Origin: Rhizobium sp. ASV20
GTDB taxonomy: Bacteria; Pseudomonadota; Alphaproteobacteria; Rhizobiales; Rhizobiaceae
Reading direction: 5' to 3'
DNA length: 64,000 nt
NCBI RefSeq assembly: GCF_016429015.1
Contig: NZ_JAELTU010000008.1
Span: 19,191 to 83,190 of the forward strand
This document shows, in pieces, positions 19,011-28,829 of the stretch (its first letter is position 1; each line of letters starts with the position of its first letter). The notes under the pieces are model-generated. The model made no database searches. It was not told the origin of the DNA and worked only from the letters and a program-made list of their open reading frames with translations. Both the position numbers and the translations under genes were made by a program.

Positions 19011-19410
19011 CCGCATCTGAAATCCTGCCCGAAATTGCCGAGCAGGTCGTTCACCGGTTCATGGATCAGCAATATCGTCAAACTCTTTATCAGCCGGTTA
19101 GAATGCTCGGCGACAAGACCCGGCGTCAAGCCGCGAAACCAACCACTGGCCGCCGCAAGATCGCCGAACGGCTCAAATATCTCGAAAACTAGTCTTCACG
19201 GCAGCCCGACTCAGCATATCCTATGGCAACATACAGTTTCGAGTGGATGTGGCGCGAACTGAACATCCTCGATCTCCGTCACTAGCCGTTAGCGTATATC
19301 GCTATCTCAACAATATACTGAGGCCAGGAATAACGGGTGCAGCCGCATTATCCCACTATCGCATCCGTAACAACGAGGAGCCCACTCTGTCCATATGCGA
19401 TAGCCCGGTG

Positions 19411-20433
19411 TCAGCCCTTGGCCTTCCCGGCAGCGTTGTCGAACGATTGATAAAAATGCCATGTGCTTGAGCACATGTCATCAAGCGTCCGGCTGGCTGT
19501 CCAGCCCAGGACGAGCATGGCCTTGTCAGGATTTGCAAAGCATGCAGCAACGTCGCCGGGGCGGCGTGGCGCGACATTGAAAGCCACTTTCTGACAGCTT
19601 GCCTTCTCGAATGACTTGATCATCTCCATCACGCTGTAGGCCTGACCCGTGCCCAGATTGAATGCGTGCCATCCCGCGTTCGAGATCAGAAACTGCAGGG
19701 CCATCGCATGGCCCTCGGCCAGATCCATCACGTGGATATAATCCCGCAAGCCGGTACCGTCGGGCGTTTCGTAATCGTCGCCGAAGATACTGAGAACCGT
19801 TCTCTCACCCGTGGCGACCTGCGCTATGAAAGGCATGAGATTATTGGGCTTGCCGGCCGGCCGCTCACCGAGGCGAGCCGTTTCATGGGCACCCGCCGGA
19901 TTGAAATAGCGCAGACAGGCGATATGCCAGCCTCCATCTGAGGCGGCGACATCGCTGAGCATTTCCTCTATATGCAGCTTGCTCCGCCCGTAAGGGTTTG
20001 TGGCGCTTGTGGGATGGTTCTCGTCGATCGGCAGATATTGAGGTTGGCCGTAAACCGTTGCGCTGCTGCTGAAAACCAGTGTCTTGATGCGCTCGGCCTC
20101 CATCGCCTCCAGAAGACTGATCGTCCCCTGGACGTTGTTTGCATAGTAGTCGATGGGTTTTTCAACCGATTCGCCGACGGCTTTCAGACCGGCAAGATGC
20201 ACGACGGCCTCGATCTGCTGGCTTCGAAGCGTGCTTTGCAGGAAAGCGGTATCGCGTATGTCTCCACGCACGAAAACACATTTTTCATCGGTGATGGCAT
20301 TGATCTGGCCGGCGACGCTGGCGCTGCTGTTCGACAGGTTGTCATAGAGGACGACGCTATGACCCATTTGCGCGAACACCACGGCGATATGGCTGCCAAT
20401 ATATCCAGTGCCGCCCGTCAAAAGAATTTTCAT
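19411..20433 (-). CDS. galE: UDP-glucose 4-epimerase
   Basis: 340 residues, complete. It has MKILLTGGTGYIGSHIAVVF at the N-terminus, VVHLAGLKAVGESV, catalytic FSSSATVYG, the NPYGRSK Tyr/Lys motif and RYFNPAGAHETARLGE, all classical GalE of the longer E. coli-like type. It interconverts UDP-glucose and UDP-galactose in the cytoplasm. I place the start at the ATG at 20433, where the Rossmann motif begins; an in-frame upstream extension would read through a hexanucleotide repeat. It is the only intact gene between 16349 and 24162 and is paralogous to exoB at 31351. Confidence 0.93.
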   Translation of the reverse strand: MKILLTGGTGYIGSHIAVVFAQMGHSVVLYDNLSNSSASVAGQINAITDEKCVFVRGDIRDTAFLQSTLRSQQIEAVVHLAGLKAVGESVEKPIDYYANNVQGTISLLEAMEAERIKTLVFSSSATVYGQPQYLPIDENHPTSATNPYGRSKLHIEEMLSDVAASDGGWHIACLRYFNPAGAHETARLGERPAGKPNNLMPFIAQVATGERTVLSIFGDDYETPDGTGLRDYIHVMDLAEGHAMALQFLISNAGWHAFNLGTGQAYSVMEMIKSFEKASCQKVAFNVAPRRPGDVAACFANPDKAMLVLGWTASRTLDDMCSSTWHFYQSFDNAAGKAKG

Positions 20434-20455
20434 CGAAAGCCCGTCGAGGTTGTGT

Positions 20456-20483
20456 CCAATGCCAATGCCAATGCCAATGCCAT
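20456..20483. repeat. GCCAAT hexanucleotide tandem repeat
   Basis: About four to five tandem copies of GCCAAT lie 23-50 bp upstream of the galE start on its 5' side. Six-base units keep frame, so changes in copy number would alter spacing rather than frame. Confidence 0.8.
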
Positions 20484-20562
20484 TTCTACCTATCATATAT
20501 AGTGAGTTAGGGCCGCCGCGCCAATCGCAAAGATACCCTGAAGAGTCGTGCCAGGCTCTACC

Positions 20563-21045
20563 GCTGCGACAGAAACAGCTGAGTCCCGAAGCCGATGAAG
20601 ACGATCGTGAGGCCGATATCGATCTTGCGTTTGACTCTGAGGTAACCTGTCGTGGCGGCCGGATGGGTAATCAGGCTGATCAGGCATACATGGTAAAGGG
20701 TCGAGATCGTCGCCGTGAAGAGCGATGCGACGAAAAGCGCCGACTTGGGGTTGGCGAGGTTGGTGGCAAGCCCCATCCGATAGGCCCTCGCCAGAGGAAC
20801 CGTGGTGCGTGCCGTTACCATCTCAGGCACCATGCCGCGCGCCTTGTGGAGATCGAGGAATACCTTCAGACCGAGCCAGCCTGCCACGCCTCAGCAGAAG
20901 GTGCCGGTCAGCGTTCCGCTGGTAGCGACGATCGCCACCTTGCGCGGCGTTGTCAGGCAGCAACGGATAATGAGCAGGGTGTTTGTCCCGGGGTGATGCA
21001 GGCGATCGTCCATATTGCCGCGACGGAAATGAGGAAAATTGGCAT
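20563..21045 (-). pseudogene. LysE/RhtB-family exporter, frameshifted
   Basis: From the ATG at 21045 the minus strand reads MPIFLISVAAIWTIACITPG; a shift then leads to NTLLIIRCCLTTPRKVAIVA, a stop at the end of GTLTGTFC, and a third stretch GWLGLKVFLDLHKARG, YRMGLATNLANPKSALFVAS to about 20563. These are ordered LysE/RhtB segments of a protein of about 205 residues. It is not the same gene as the remnant at 1338-1727. Confidence 0.85.
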
Positions 21046-21157
21046 TCCCATGGTGAGCTTTCGGCAAAAACATGCCCCGGAAACGGAGATCCGGTCAATA
21101 CGCCTTTGCTATGCCTCCCGCCCGATTTCTCAGCCTGCATCCAAACGTGGGATAATC

Positions 21158-21352
<195 letters not shown>

Positions 21353-21389
21353 CTATCGACCGTACTGGGGGCAGATCGCGTTGCATCGG

Positions 21390-22131
21390 GCTTACAATAT
21401 CACCAGGATCGTGGGCTCGCTGCGTTCCTCCGTCCAGATGGAGTTTGCCATCGACGAGGAAGTCGCCCATATAGCGCTTGGTAACACGGTCGTCTGGGAA
21501 GTGGCCCCAGCCGGTAATATCCTCTTCCTTAAGGCGCGAGAGAATCAGCCGGTCACGAACATCTCCTTGGTCACAACACGTCGTGATGGTTCGACGGGCA
21601 GTTACCAGATGGAATTGACGGCCCGAGATGATCCGGTTGCAGCGGGCTAGGACACTTATTTCCATGTCAAATATCGTTCTCCGGCCGATGATACGGAACG
21701 CCGTCGTCAGGAGGCGCTCGCACGAAGCCAGGCAGCACAAGCTGGACAAGCAGACACGGTACTGGCTTTGCAAGAGCAATATGGGCCTCGCAACTGGCAT
21801 TATTCGGCAGAGGGATCAGGAGCCTTGGAACCGAAGGCAATCTATGACAACGGCAAGATCACGACCATCGCCTTCATCGGCAATCTATGTGGAAAACTCC
21901 GACGGCACCGAGAGCCTGGTATCTAAGTCGGTTGCCGGTGATCTTGTGCTCGTTCATGCGATCAGTCGCAAATTCATTCTGCGGCGGGGAGGAGACGTTC
22001 TCTGCATCTTCAACGAAGCCCACAATCCGACGGGCATCAATCCCAACACCAGTACAACATCGCCTTCGGTGGAGCGCGTCATGAAAGCGCATACGGCTGG
22101 TGCCGCAACAGTAGGAGCCCATGGCGGATGA
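21390..22131 (+). pseudogene. virB9: VirB9-like type IV secretion protein, frameshifted
   Basis: The first part reads VGSLRSSVQMEFAIDEEVAH, then LGNTVVWEVAPAGNILFLK and QPVTNISLVTTRRDGSTGSY, a VirB9/CagX domain. A frame change near 21650 leads to segments such as ALQEQYGPRNWHYSAEGS, and the C-terminal part returns at 21880-22100 as YVENSDGTESLVSK, KFILRRGGDVLCIFNEA and NPTGINPNTSTTSPSVERV. VirB9 is an outer-membrane-associated core component. The signal peptide and N-terminus are missing. Confidence 0.87.
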
Positions 22132-23187
22132 GGCGGAAGACCGGATCCCAGGTGAACGTGCTGAGACGGATGTCAGCCCGCGGACCGACGCCAGTCCATT
22201 CCTGAGGGGCGGTGCCGTGGTTCTTGCGATGGTCGCTTTTGTTGGGATTTCGCTGTGGTCGATGCGTGACCGGCAAAAGACGGAGACGACAAAGCCCGAC
22301 CATGCCGTTATTCGCCAGACGGCTGACTTCGAGCCCGCGAAGGAAGAGGTAGAGCTGGCTGCACCGCTTCCCGACGTGCTTCTACCGACGCCTGCGCCAA
22401 AGCAACAGCTCACACCTGCTGAGGACACTTTGTTGGACTCTGCCCGCCGGTGATGGCTTATAATGGACAGCAGTCCTCATCGCAACGCCGCGACACAGCC
22501 GCCGCCATGTCGCAAGACCCTGGTTCCAATTATCTCCCCGTTCCAGGCAGCCTCGAGGACGCTCCACCTTAAACTGAGGATCAGCGTTTCAACAGAATAT
22601 TGACGCCGACCCATCCGGAAAGACCACGCGCCAGCATGCTCGGCAATCGTGATGTGCTCTCCAATAACGGCCGGGTGGTTCTGATGGAGAAAGGAACCCA
22701 GATCGTTGGAGAATATCGAGGCGGCTTGAACCGCGGCTGGAAGTGTCTGTGCGTGCTTTGGAACCGCGCAAAGACGCCAAAAGTTGTGATGATTACACTC
22801 GCCTCGCCCGCAACGGACGCACTTGGACGGGCTGGCATGGATGGCTACGTAGACACGCATTGGTGGGAGCGCTTCCGCAGCGCCATCCTGCTCTCCATCG
22901 TTGGTGATGCGACGACCTATGCCGGTAGCCGGCTGCAGGATAGTGACGTTCAAGCGCAGAATACGACGACGGCTGGCCAACGCGCAGCAACGACCGCTGT
23001 CGAGCAATCTATCAAGATTGTGCCGACATTGACAAAGCATCAGCGCGAACTCGTCTCGATATTTGTCGCCCGCGATCTCGATTTTTCCGACGTCTATAGC
23101 CTGCGTGTCACTGAACCTCGCAACAGGATCCTCGGTCGGGCGATATTGGGGGATTTCAGGCCCCGATCGACGCTCGTGACGAAGTAG
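22121..23187 (+). pseudogene. virB10: VirB10-like type IV secretion protein, broken
   Basis: The N-terminal 110 residues are open (22121-22453), with a single membrane segment GGAVVLAMVAFVGISLW at about 28-46 and a proline-rich stretch, as in VirB10. A stop follows. The C-terminal beta-barrel domain continues from 22600 in another frame (NNGRVVLMEKGTQIVGEYRG, ASPATDALGRAGMDGYVDTH, FGSA-like RFRSAILLSIVGDA). A piece of the domain before DVLSNNGRV appears deleted after SMLGNRD. VirB10 spans the periplasm and links inner and outer membrane parts of the channel. Confidence 0.87.
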
Positions 23188-23194
23188 GGGGAAG

Positions 23195-24162
23195 ATGGCG
23201 GAAGCTTCAGATGCTGGCGTCGTGCGCGAATTGCTTTTGCCACTATCTCGCTTCTTGAAGGATACGTCGCTCTATGAGATCGTCGTTAACCACCTGGCTG
23301 AAGTCCTGACTGAGGGCGTGGAGGGATCGCGGCACAGTGCACTGGCGGATCTTAGCTTCGGGAAGCTCATGCGTCTGGCTCGAGTCATTGCGAGCTATTC
23401 GAACCAGGCAATCAACGAGGCCCGGCCGCTCTTGTCGGCCTTCTTGCCAGATGAAGATCGGATTCAAATCGTTGTTCCGCCGACAACGAGCGAGGGCACG
23501 GTCAGCGTCACGATCAGAAAGCCGTCGTCAGTGACGCTGACGTTAGATGATCTCGAAGCGGGTGGGTTATTTTCCCATGTCTCCTCGCCGAACCGTTCTG
23601 TCGAATCCTCCAATACGAAGTTGGACAAGATCCTTAAGGCAAGCAATTACGCGACGTTTCTGCGCGCGGCGGTGCTTGCGCTCAAGAATATCATTATCTC
23701 GGGCGCGACCGGATCGGGCAAGACCGCGCTGTCGAAGGCATTGATCCGGGATATCCCGGAGCATGAGCGGATAATCTCGATCGAGGATACGCCAGAGCTG
23801 GTCATCTCACAGCTCAATCACGTCAGGCTTTTCTATTCGAAAGGAGGGCAGAAGCTGGCGAAAATCAGCGCGAAGGATTTGCTTGAATCGTGCCTCAGGA
23901 TGCGACCCGATCGCATTCTTTTACAGGAGCTGCGCGACGGTTCGGCCTTCCATCACATTCGCAATGTCAATTCAGGGTATCCCGGATCGATCACAACGGT
24001 GCACGACGATTCCGCGGCGCTGAGATTTGAGCATCGGACGGAGGTCGTCACCTTGAGCGCAGCGATATTCATAGTTTGGTCGATGTCGCGATCGATATCA
24101 TTGTCCAGTGCAAGCGGATCGACGGGCGGTTTCGGGTAAACGAGATTTATCTTGAGCGATGA
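23195..24162 (+). pseudogene. virB11: VirB11-like secretion ATPase, frameshifted near the end
   Basis: The frame is open from 23195 through the N-terminal domain, Walker A ISGATGSGKTALSKAL near residue 170, IISIEDTPEL and the MRPDRILLQELR region to TTVHDDSAALRFE. It then runs into foreign sequence. The genuine family end (SLVDVAIDIIVQCKRIDGRF, then RVNEIYLER) is in another frame and stops at 24160-24162. VirB11 is the hexameric cytoplasmic traffic ATPase. Part of the segment between is deleted. Of the three secretion genes this one is least damaged. Confidence 0.87.
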
Positions 24163-25548
24163 TCATGCTCTCACGACCGCTTCTTTCCGGTTCCCGTTAG
24201 ACATCATCAAGTACTCCCCCTTCAGCCGCATATGACACCAACAGGCGAAAGCCGAGGAGGCGAAGGCGAGGCTTTCGCCGATCGCGAGGCGATTGTTGGA
24301 GTTGCTGAGCATGGTCAGTGAGAAGAAGACCAGGCATAGGACATAGGCGTGCCAGGCTGCGCGCGGGATAATCCCTGCCTTGCGGGCTCTCCATGCCGCG
24401 CGGAGGAAGACACCGAGCATCAGGGCCATGACGGCCGCGCCGAACAGGCCGAAGCGCACCAGGATTTCCAGATAGCCGTTGTGCAGCAGCGTATATTGAA
24501 TGTGCGAATAGCGCGTCTCCGCCCAACGCTCGAGCCATTGGTTGCCCCAGCCGAAGATCGGCGCGGAGGAGAAGACCTCCCAGCTGTTGGCCCAGAGCTG
24601 CAGGCGCTCGTCCATCGATACCGGGGTGTTGGCGGAGCTGATCGCATTTGAAACGACACCGCCCACATCGTGGCTGCCGGTGACGCCTTCCACCATGGAA
24701 AGGGCGGCCGATACGGTCGGCCCGGCCGTCTTGTCGAGATTGTGCCGGACGCCGTAAATGCCGGCGACGAGCAGTGCGGCGACGGCCACGATGGCGATGA
24801 CGCCGCTTTTCATGCGCAGATAGGTCAACGTGACGAGTGCGAGCAGCGGCATGGTGATGCCGAGCGAGAGCCAGACACCTTTCGATTTGGCGCCATAGAT
24901 GGCGATGAAACAGAGCGCGAAGATGAAGGGCGAAGCGATATAGGCGAAGCGCGCAATCCGGCGGTCGCTGGACTTTTCCGTCAGGTAATGCAGCAGCCAG
25001 AACAGGGTGAAGATTATGATCATGCCACAGGCGACGGCGCCGTGGATCTGGTTGTTCATGATCAGCGGGCGAATGGTCTCGCCGGCGAACACTTCGTGCA
25101 GATGCTGGGTGGCCACCAGCATGATCAGAACCATCGCGAAATAGGCCGCGATGATCTTCTCCATCACCTCTTCATAGAGCAGGAAGGCGACACCCATGAT
25201 GGGGAAGAAGAAGGGGAAAGCATAGAGCCAATCCGAAGCGCCGATATCGTGCTGCGGCGTCAGCCAACAGATGATCGCGAAGCGAACCATGACGTAAAAT
25301 GCCCAGCCCATGCAGAGCCAGCCGACCCAGTCCGTTCGCGGCTTAACCGGCGCTTTCATGTAATAGTAGAGGGCGATCAGCGAGAGCAGCGCGGTCGCAT
25401 AACGGTAGGCATCGCTTTCGACGACGGTCGGCGAAGCCACCAGCAGCCAAAGCAGACCACCGATGATTGCCATGGCCTTTGGCATGACGCTCGATGCCTT
25501 GGTCATGGCCGGAGCGCGGGCGGCTGGATCGGCAGATAGTATGTTCAT
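24163..25548 (-). CDS. O-antigen ligase/polymerase family membrane protein
   Basis: 461 residues with roughly ten to twelve hydrophobic segments (for example AMAIIGGLLWLLVASPTVV, IIAAYFAMVLIMLVATQHL and AVMALMLGVFLRAAW). The large periplasmic loop before the last helices contains GWGNQWLERWAETRYSHIQ, then TLLHNGYLEILVRFGLFG; the xHNxYLE pattern is the signature of the Wzy_C/O-antigen ligase superfamily. It may be WaaL-like (joining O-antigen to lipid A-core) or an exopolysaccharide polymerase. With an ABC-dependent O-antigen system next door, a ligase is the more useful guess. I start it at the ATG at 25548 where hydrophobic sequence soon follows. Confidence 0.82.
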   Translation of the reverse strand: MNILSADPAARAPAMTKASSVMPKAMAIIGGLLWLLVASPTVVESDAYRYATALLSLIALYYYMKAPVKPRTDWVGWLCMGWAFYVMVRFAIICWLTPQHDIGASDWLYAFPFFFPIMGVAFLLYEEVMEKIIAAYFAMVLIMLVATQHLHEVFAGETIRPLIMNNQIHGAVACGMIIIFTLFWLLHYLTEKSSDRRIARFAYIASPFIFALCFIAIYGAKSKGVWLSLGITMPLLALVTLTYLRMKSGVIAIVAVAALLVAGIYGVRHNLDKTAGPTVSAALSMVEGVTGSHDVGGVVSNAISSANTPVSMDERLQLWANSWEVFSSAPIFGWGNQWLERWAETRYSHIQYTLLHNGYLEILVRFGLFGAAVMALMLGVFLRAAWRARKAGIIPRAAWHAYVLCLVFFSLTMLSNSNNRLAIGESLAFASSAFACWCHMRLKGEYLMMSNGNRKEAVVRA

Positions 25549-25807
25549 GTGCGAGTCATCCAATGTCGTCGTCCCCCTTCGTCCACATTCGATATCCCTG
25601 TTTGGCCTGCCGAAGCGCTCATGACGGCCCCCTAGGAGCGCAAAGGGGCAGGAATACGGCGTTTTCACAGCGAGGTGCTATCTCGCCAGACGATTTCGCC
25701 GGATGCATGCCAGAGCGCTTCCGCTTTGCATTGAATCGCGCGCGCCATCTTCTTGTCTTTTATGCATTCCGGACGGAAACCCGCTGCGCGCTTTTCCCGG
25801 AATTGCT

Positions 25808-26401
25808 CTAATGCGTTACTCCATCGCGCCGAACCACCTTCAAAACCGTCAGAATGATGATCTTGAGATCGAGGAGGAAGGAGCGGCGGCGTAGATATTC
25901 TTCGTCCAGTGCCACCTTTTGCGGAATCGGCAGCTCATCGCGGCCGTTGACCTGCGCCCAGCCGGTGAGGCCGGGGAGAAGCGCGTCGACGCCGCGCTCG
26001 GAGCGCAGCGCAATCAGATCATGCTGATTGAAAAGGGCAGGCCTGGGACCGACAATGCTCATTTCGCCCCTCAATATGCACAGGAGCTGCGGCAGTTCGT
26101 CGAGGCTGGACTTGCGCAGAAAGGAACCGATCGGCGTCAGATAGATCTTGGGGTCTTTCAGCAGGTGCGTGGCGACAGCAGGCGTATCGGTGCGCATGCT
26201 GCGAAACTTCGGCATGCGGAAAATCTTATTTTCACGCCCGACCCGGTCGGACCAGTAGAGCACGGGGCCTGGAGACGTCAGCCTGACGGCAAGAGCGACG
26301 ATCAGAATCGGAATGGAAAAGACGATGGCCGCGGCGAGGGCGGCGAGAAAATCGAAAATGCGCTTGGCGATCGTATAAAGCATCGTCTCTTGCAGTTGCA
26401 T
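25808..26401 (-). CDS. Initiating sugar-1-phosphate transferase (polyprenyl-phosphate, WreU/ExoY type)
   Basis: 197 residues. One N-terminal membrane hairpin (FLAALAAAIVFSIPILIVAL) is followed by the bacterial sugar transferase domain: PGPVLYWSDRVGRENKIFRM, PKFRSMRTDT, LRKSSLDELPQL, IVGPRPAL and PGLTGWAQVNGRDEL. Such enzymes start polysaccharide synthesis by moving a sugar-1-phosphate onto undecaprenyl phosphate at the inner membrane. The ATG at 26401 is supported by CGGGAG 5 bp upstream; an earlier ATG at 26452 lacks a ribosome site. The divergent reductase at 26572 makes the R. etli WreU/WreQ pair (QuiNAc) a plausible analogue. Confidence 0.88.
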   Translation of the reverse strand: MQLQETMLYTIAKRIFDFLAALAAAIVFSIPILIVALAVRLTSPGPVLYWSDRVGRENKIFRMPKFRSMRTDTPAVATHLLKDPKIYLTPIGSFLRKSSLDELPQLLCILRGEMSIVGPRPALFNQHDLIALRSERGVDALLPGLTGWAQVNGRDELPIPQKVALDEEYLRRRSFLLDLKIIILTVLKVVRRDGVTH

Positions 26402-26571
26402 CGTCTCCCGCACGAGGGCGGTAACGGCGGTTTGATATTTTGTGCATCTCATATTGCGGATGGGTGCACAACTGGCTTGCTCCAGATTCCCCGGTCTTGT
26501 TCCGGGCCGATATCCGGTGCAAAGCATCGAGACAATGACGGCTGACATGAACGAGCGGAGGCAACGGACGG

Positions 26572-27507
26572 ATGATCCTGATAACCGGAGCGACGGGTTT
26601 TGTCGGGCAAGCGCTTTGCGCAGAGCTTGCGCAACGGCAGATGGCCTATCGGCCGGTGAGCCGTTTGCCGCGGCCGGGTTACATTGCCGTCGGCGCGATC
26701 GATGCCGTGACCGATTGGTCCGACGCTCTAGCCGGCGTCGATGTCGTCATGCATTTGGCAGCGCGCGTTCATGTCATGAACGAAAGTGCCGCCGATCCGC
26801 TCGCCGCGTTTCGCGCCATGAATGTCGATGCTGCGGTCAATCTGGCACGTCAGGCAGCGAGAGCCGGCGTCAGGCGTTTCATCTTCCTGAGTTCGATCAA
26901 GGTCAACGGTGAGGAAACCGCACCGGGAAAGCCGTTCAGGGCTTCGGACGTGCCGCATCCTGAGGATGCCTATGGTCGTTCGAAGCTGGAGGCGGAGGAG
27001 GCTTTGATTGCCATTGGCGCGGAAACCGGCATGGAGATCATCATCATCCGGCCGCCGCTCGTTTACGGCCCCGGCGTGAAGGCGAATTTCGCCAGCCTGA
27101 TGAAATGGGCATCGAAACCGTTTCCCTGGCCGTTCGGGATGGTTCGAAACCGCAGGTCGCTCGTTTTCGTCGGCAATCTCGTCGATTTCATGCTGGTTTG
27201 CAGCGTGCACCCAGCCGCCGGAAATCGCGTCTTTCTGGTCAGCGACGGAGTGGATCTCTCGATCGGCGAATTGATTGCCAAATTGTCGTCGGCGCAGGGA
27301 AAGAAGGCTCTGATGCTGCCAGTGCCGCCGGTGCTGCTGGAAGGACTTGCGGCTCTACTCGGACGCCGTGCGGCGGCGCGGCGTCTGCTCGGTTCGCTTC
27401 AGGTCGATATCGGCGAGACGAAAGCGGCCACCGGCTGGTCGCCACCCTATTCGGTCGAGCGGGGGCTAGAGGCGACGGTTGCCGGTTCGGGGACGAGGGG
27501 CGGCTGA
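26572..27507 (+). CDS. NAD-dependent sugar-nucleotide epimerase/reductase (WreQ/WbpV-like)
   Basis: 311 residues, extended SDR. LITGATGFVGQALCAELAQR binds the dinucleotide, VVMHLAARVHVM and FLSSIKVNGE hold the catalytic serine region, DAYGRSKLEAE the YxxxK, and IIRPPLVYGPGVKANF the substrate loop. This combination fits the family of 4-keto reductases such as WbpV, and WreQ of R. etli, which makes UDP-QuiNAc from UDP-4-keto-6-deoxy-GlcNAc. It starts after GGAGG and is divergent from the initiating transferase by 170 bp. The matching 4,6-dehydratase is not in the window. Confidence 0.78.
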   Translation: MILITGATGFVGQALCAELAQRQMAYRPVSRLPRPGYIAVGAIDAVTDWSDALAGVDVVMHLAARVHVMNESAADPLAAFRAMNVDAAVNLARQAARAGVRRFIFLSSIKVNGEETAPGKPFRASDVPHPEDAYGRSKLEAEEALIAIGAETGMEIIIIRPPLVYGPGVKANFASLMKWASKPFPWPFGMVRNRRSLVFVGNLVDFMLVCSVHPAAGNRVFLVSDGVDLSIGELIAKLSSAQGKKALMLPVPPVLLEGLAALLGRRAAARRLLGSLQVDIGETKAATGWSPPYSVERGLEATVAGSGTRGG

Positions 27508-27524
27508 ACCGGCTCTGGAACCCG

Positions 27525-28811
27525 CTAGAGGCTCCAGACGGAATGTCCGCGCAGCAGGGGATTGTTGCGGTCGAGCGCCGCCTTGACGTCGACGACTACG
27601 CCGTTTTCCTTCAGCAGATTGAGAATATTCGCAGCGTCGGCGGCCAAATAGGATTTGTGCGGCACAGCAAGAACGACGGCGTCGAGCTTGCCGAAATCCT
27701 CAAGTGCTGCCAGGCGTATGCCATATTCCTCTTCAGCCTCGGCATGGTTTGCCATCGGGTCATGTACCAGCGGCTCCAGGCCGAACTGATGCAGCTCGCG
27801 GATGATATCGGGTACGCGGCTGTTACGCAGATCCGGCACGTTTTCCTTGAAGGTCAGGCCGAAAATGCCGATGCGGGCACCGTTGATCGGCCTCTTTGCC
27901 GCGACAAGCATCTTGATGAGCTTCTGGGCGATGAAAGCGCCCATGCCGTCATTGATGCGGCGACCTGAGAGGATGACTTCCGGGTGGTATCCGAGTTCTT
28001 CGGCCTTGGCCGTCAGATAATAGGGATCGACGCCGATGCAGTGGCCGCCCACCAGGCCGGGGGTGAAGGGCAGGAAATTCCATTTCGTCCTTGCCGCCTT
28101 CAGCACGTCGGCGGTGCGGATATCCATCTTCTCGAAGATGATCGAAAGCTCGTTCATCAATGCGATGTTGACGTCGCGCTGGGTGTTTTCGATCACCTTG
28201 GCGGCCTCGGCAACCTTGATGCTCGGGGCGCGGTGGACGCCTGCCTCGACCACGGCGCCGTAGACGGCGGCGATCCTTTCCAGCGTTTCTTCGTCATCGC
28301 CGGCGACGACCTTCACGATGCGCTCGAATGTGTGTTCCTTGTCGCCCGGATTGATGCGCTCCGGTGAGTAGCCGACATGGAAGTCCACGCCTTGCCGCAG
28401 GCCGGAAACCTCCGCCAGCACCGGGCCGCATACTTCTTCGGTCACGCCGGGATATACGGTCGATTCGTAGACGACGATCGAGCCTTCACGCAAAACCTTG
28501 CCGACCGTGCGCGAGGCGGAGATCATCGGCCTCAGATCGGGCTGTCGATTCTGGTCGATCGGCGTCGGTACGGCGACGATGAAGATATCCCGATCGCTGA
28601 GATCCTCGATCTCGCTGCTGATGCGCAATCCGCTCGACTGCAACCGGTCGAGCGAAACCTCGCGGGTATCGTCCTCGCCAGCCTTCAGCGCGGCGACGCG
28701 CGAGGTCTTTATGTCGAAACCGACCACATCATGAAATTTCTCGGCGAGCGCGATCGCGACGGGAAGGCCTACATAACCCAGGCCGATAACGGCAATTTTT
28801 TCGTTCAACAC
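27525..28811 (-). CDS. tviB: UDP-N-acetylhexosamine 6-dehydrogenase (TviB/WbpO type)
   Basis: 428 residues. N-terminal NAD domain IAVIGLGYVGLPVAIALAEK, YESTVYPGVTEEVC, the middle helix KVIENTQRDVNIALMNELSI and the catalytic cysteine in GLVGGHCIGVDPYYLTAKA. C-terminal domain GLTFKENVPDLRNSRVPDII. The enzyme oxidises C6 of a UDP-HexNAc (or UDP-glucose) to the uronic acid with two NAD+. Length and motifs fit the TviB/WbpO/CapL branch rather than UDP-glucose dehydrogenase Ugd. The start is a GTG at 28811 with GAGG six bases upstream. It converges on the reductase gene with 17 bp between stops. Confidence 0.88.
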   Translation of the reverse strand: MLNEKIAVIGLGYVGLPVAIALAEKFHDVVGFDIKTSRVAALKAGEDDTREVSLDRLQSSGLRISSEIEDLSDRDIFIVAVPTPIDQNRQPDLRPMISASRTVGKVLREGSIVVYESTVYPGVTEEVCGPVLAEVSGLRQGVDFHVGYSPERINPGDKEHTFERIVKVVAGDDEETLERIAAVYGAVVEAGVHRAPSIKVAEAAKVIENTQRDVNIALMNELSIIFEKMDIRTADVLKAARTKWNFLPFTPGLVGGHCIGVDPYYLTAKAEELGYHPEVILSGRRINDGMGAFIAQKLIKMLVAAKRPINGARIGIFGLTFKENVPDLRNSRVPDIIRELHQFGLEPLVHDPMANHAEAEEEYGIRLAALEDFGKLDAVVLAVPHKSYLAADAANILNLLKENGVVVDVKAALDRNNPLLRGHSVWSL

Positions 28812-28829
28812 AATTTACCTCGAACAATC

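Noticed and set aside
19193..19410. Possible additional transposase or IS end between the resolvase fragment and galE
   Set aside because: No frame gives a recognisable family and no inverted-repeat partner was found by eye.
20456..20483. Possible CRISPR array
   Set aside because: The units are uninterrupted six-base copies with no spacers; it is a microsatellite. No cas genes and no other regularly spaced repeats were seen in the window.
24670..25539. A 289-codon plus-strand frame opposite the O-antigen ligase gene
   Set aside because: The translation is Asp/Gly/Arg/His-rich and low in hydrophobic order, typical of the reverse strand of a membrane protein gene.
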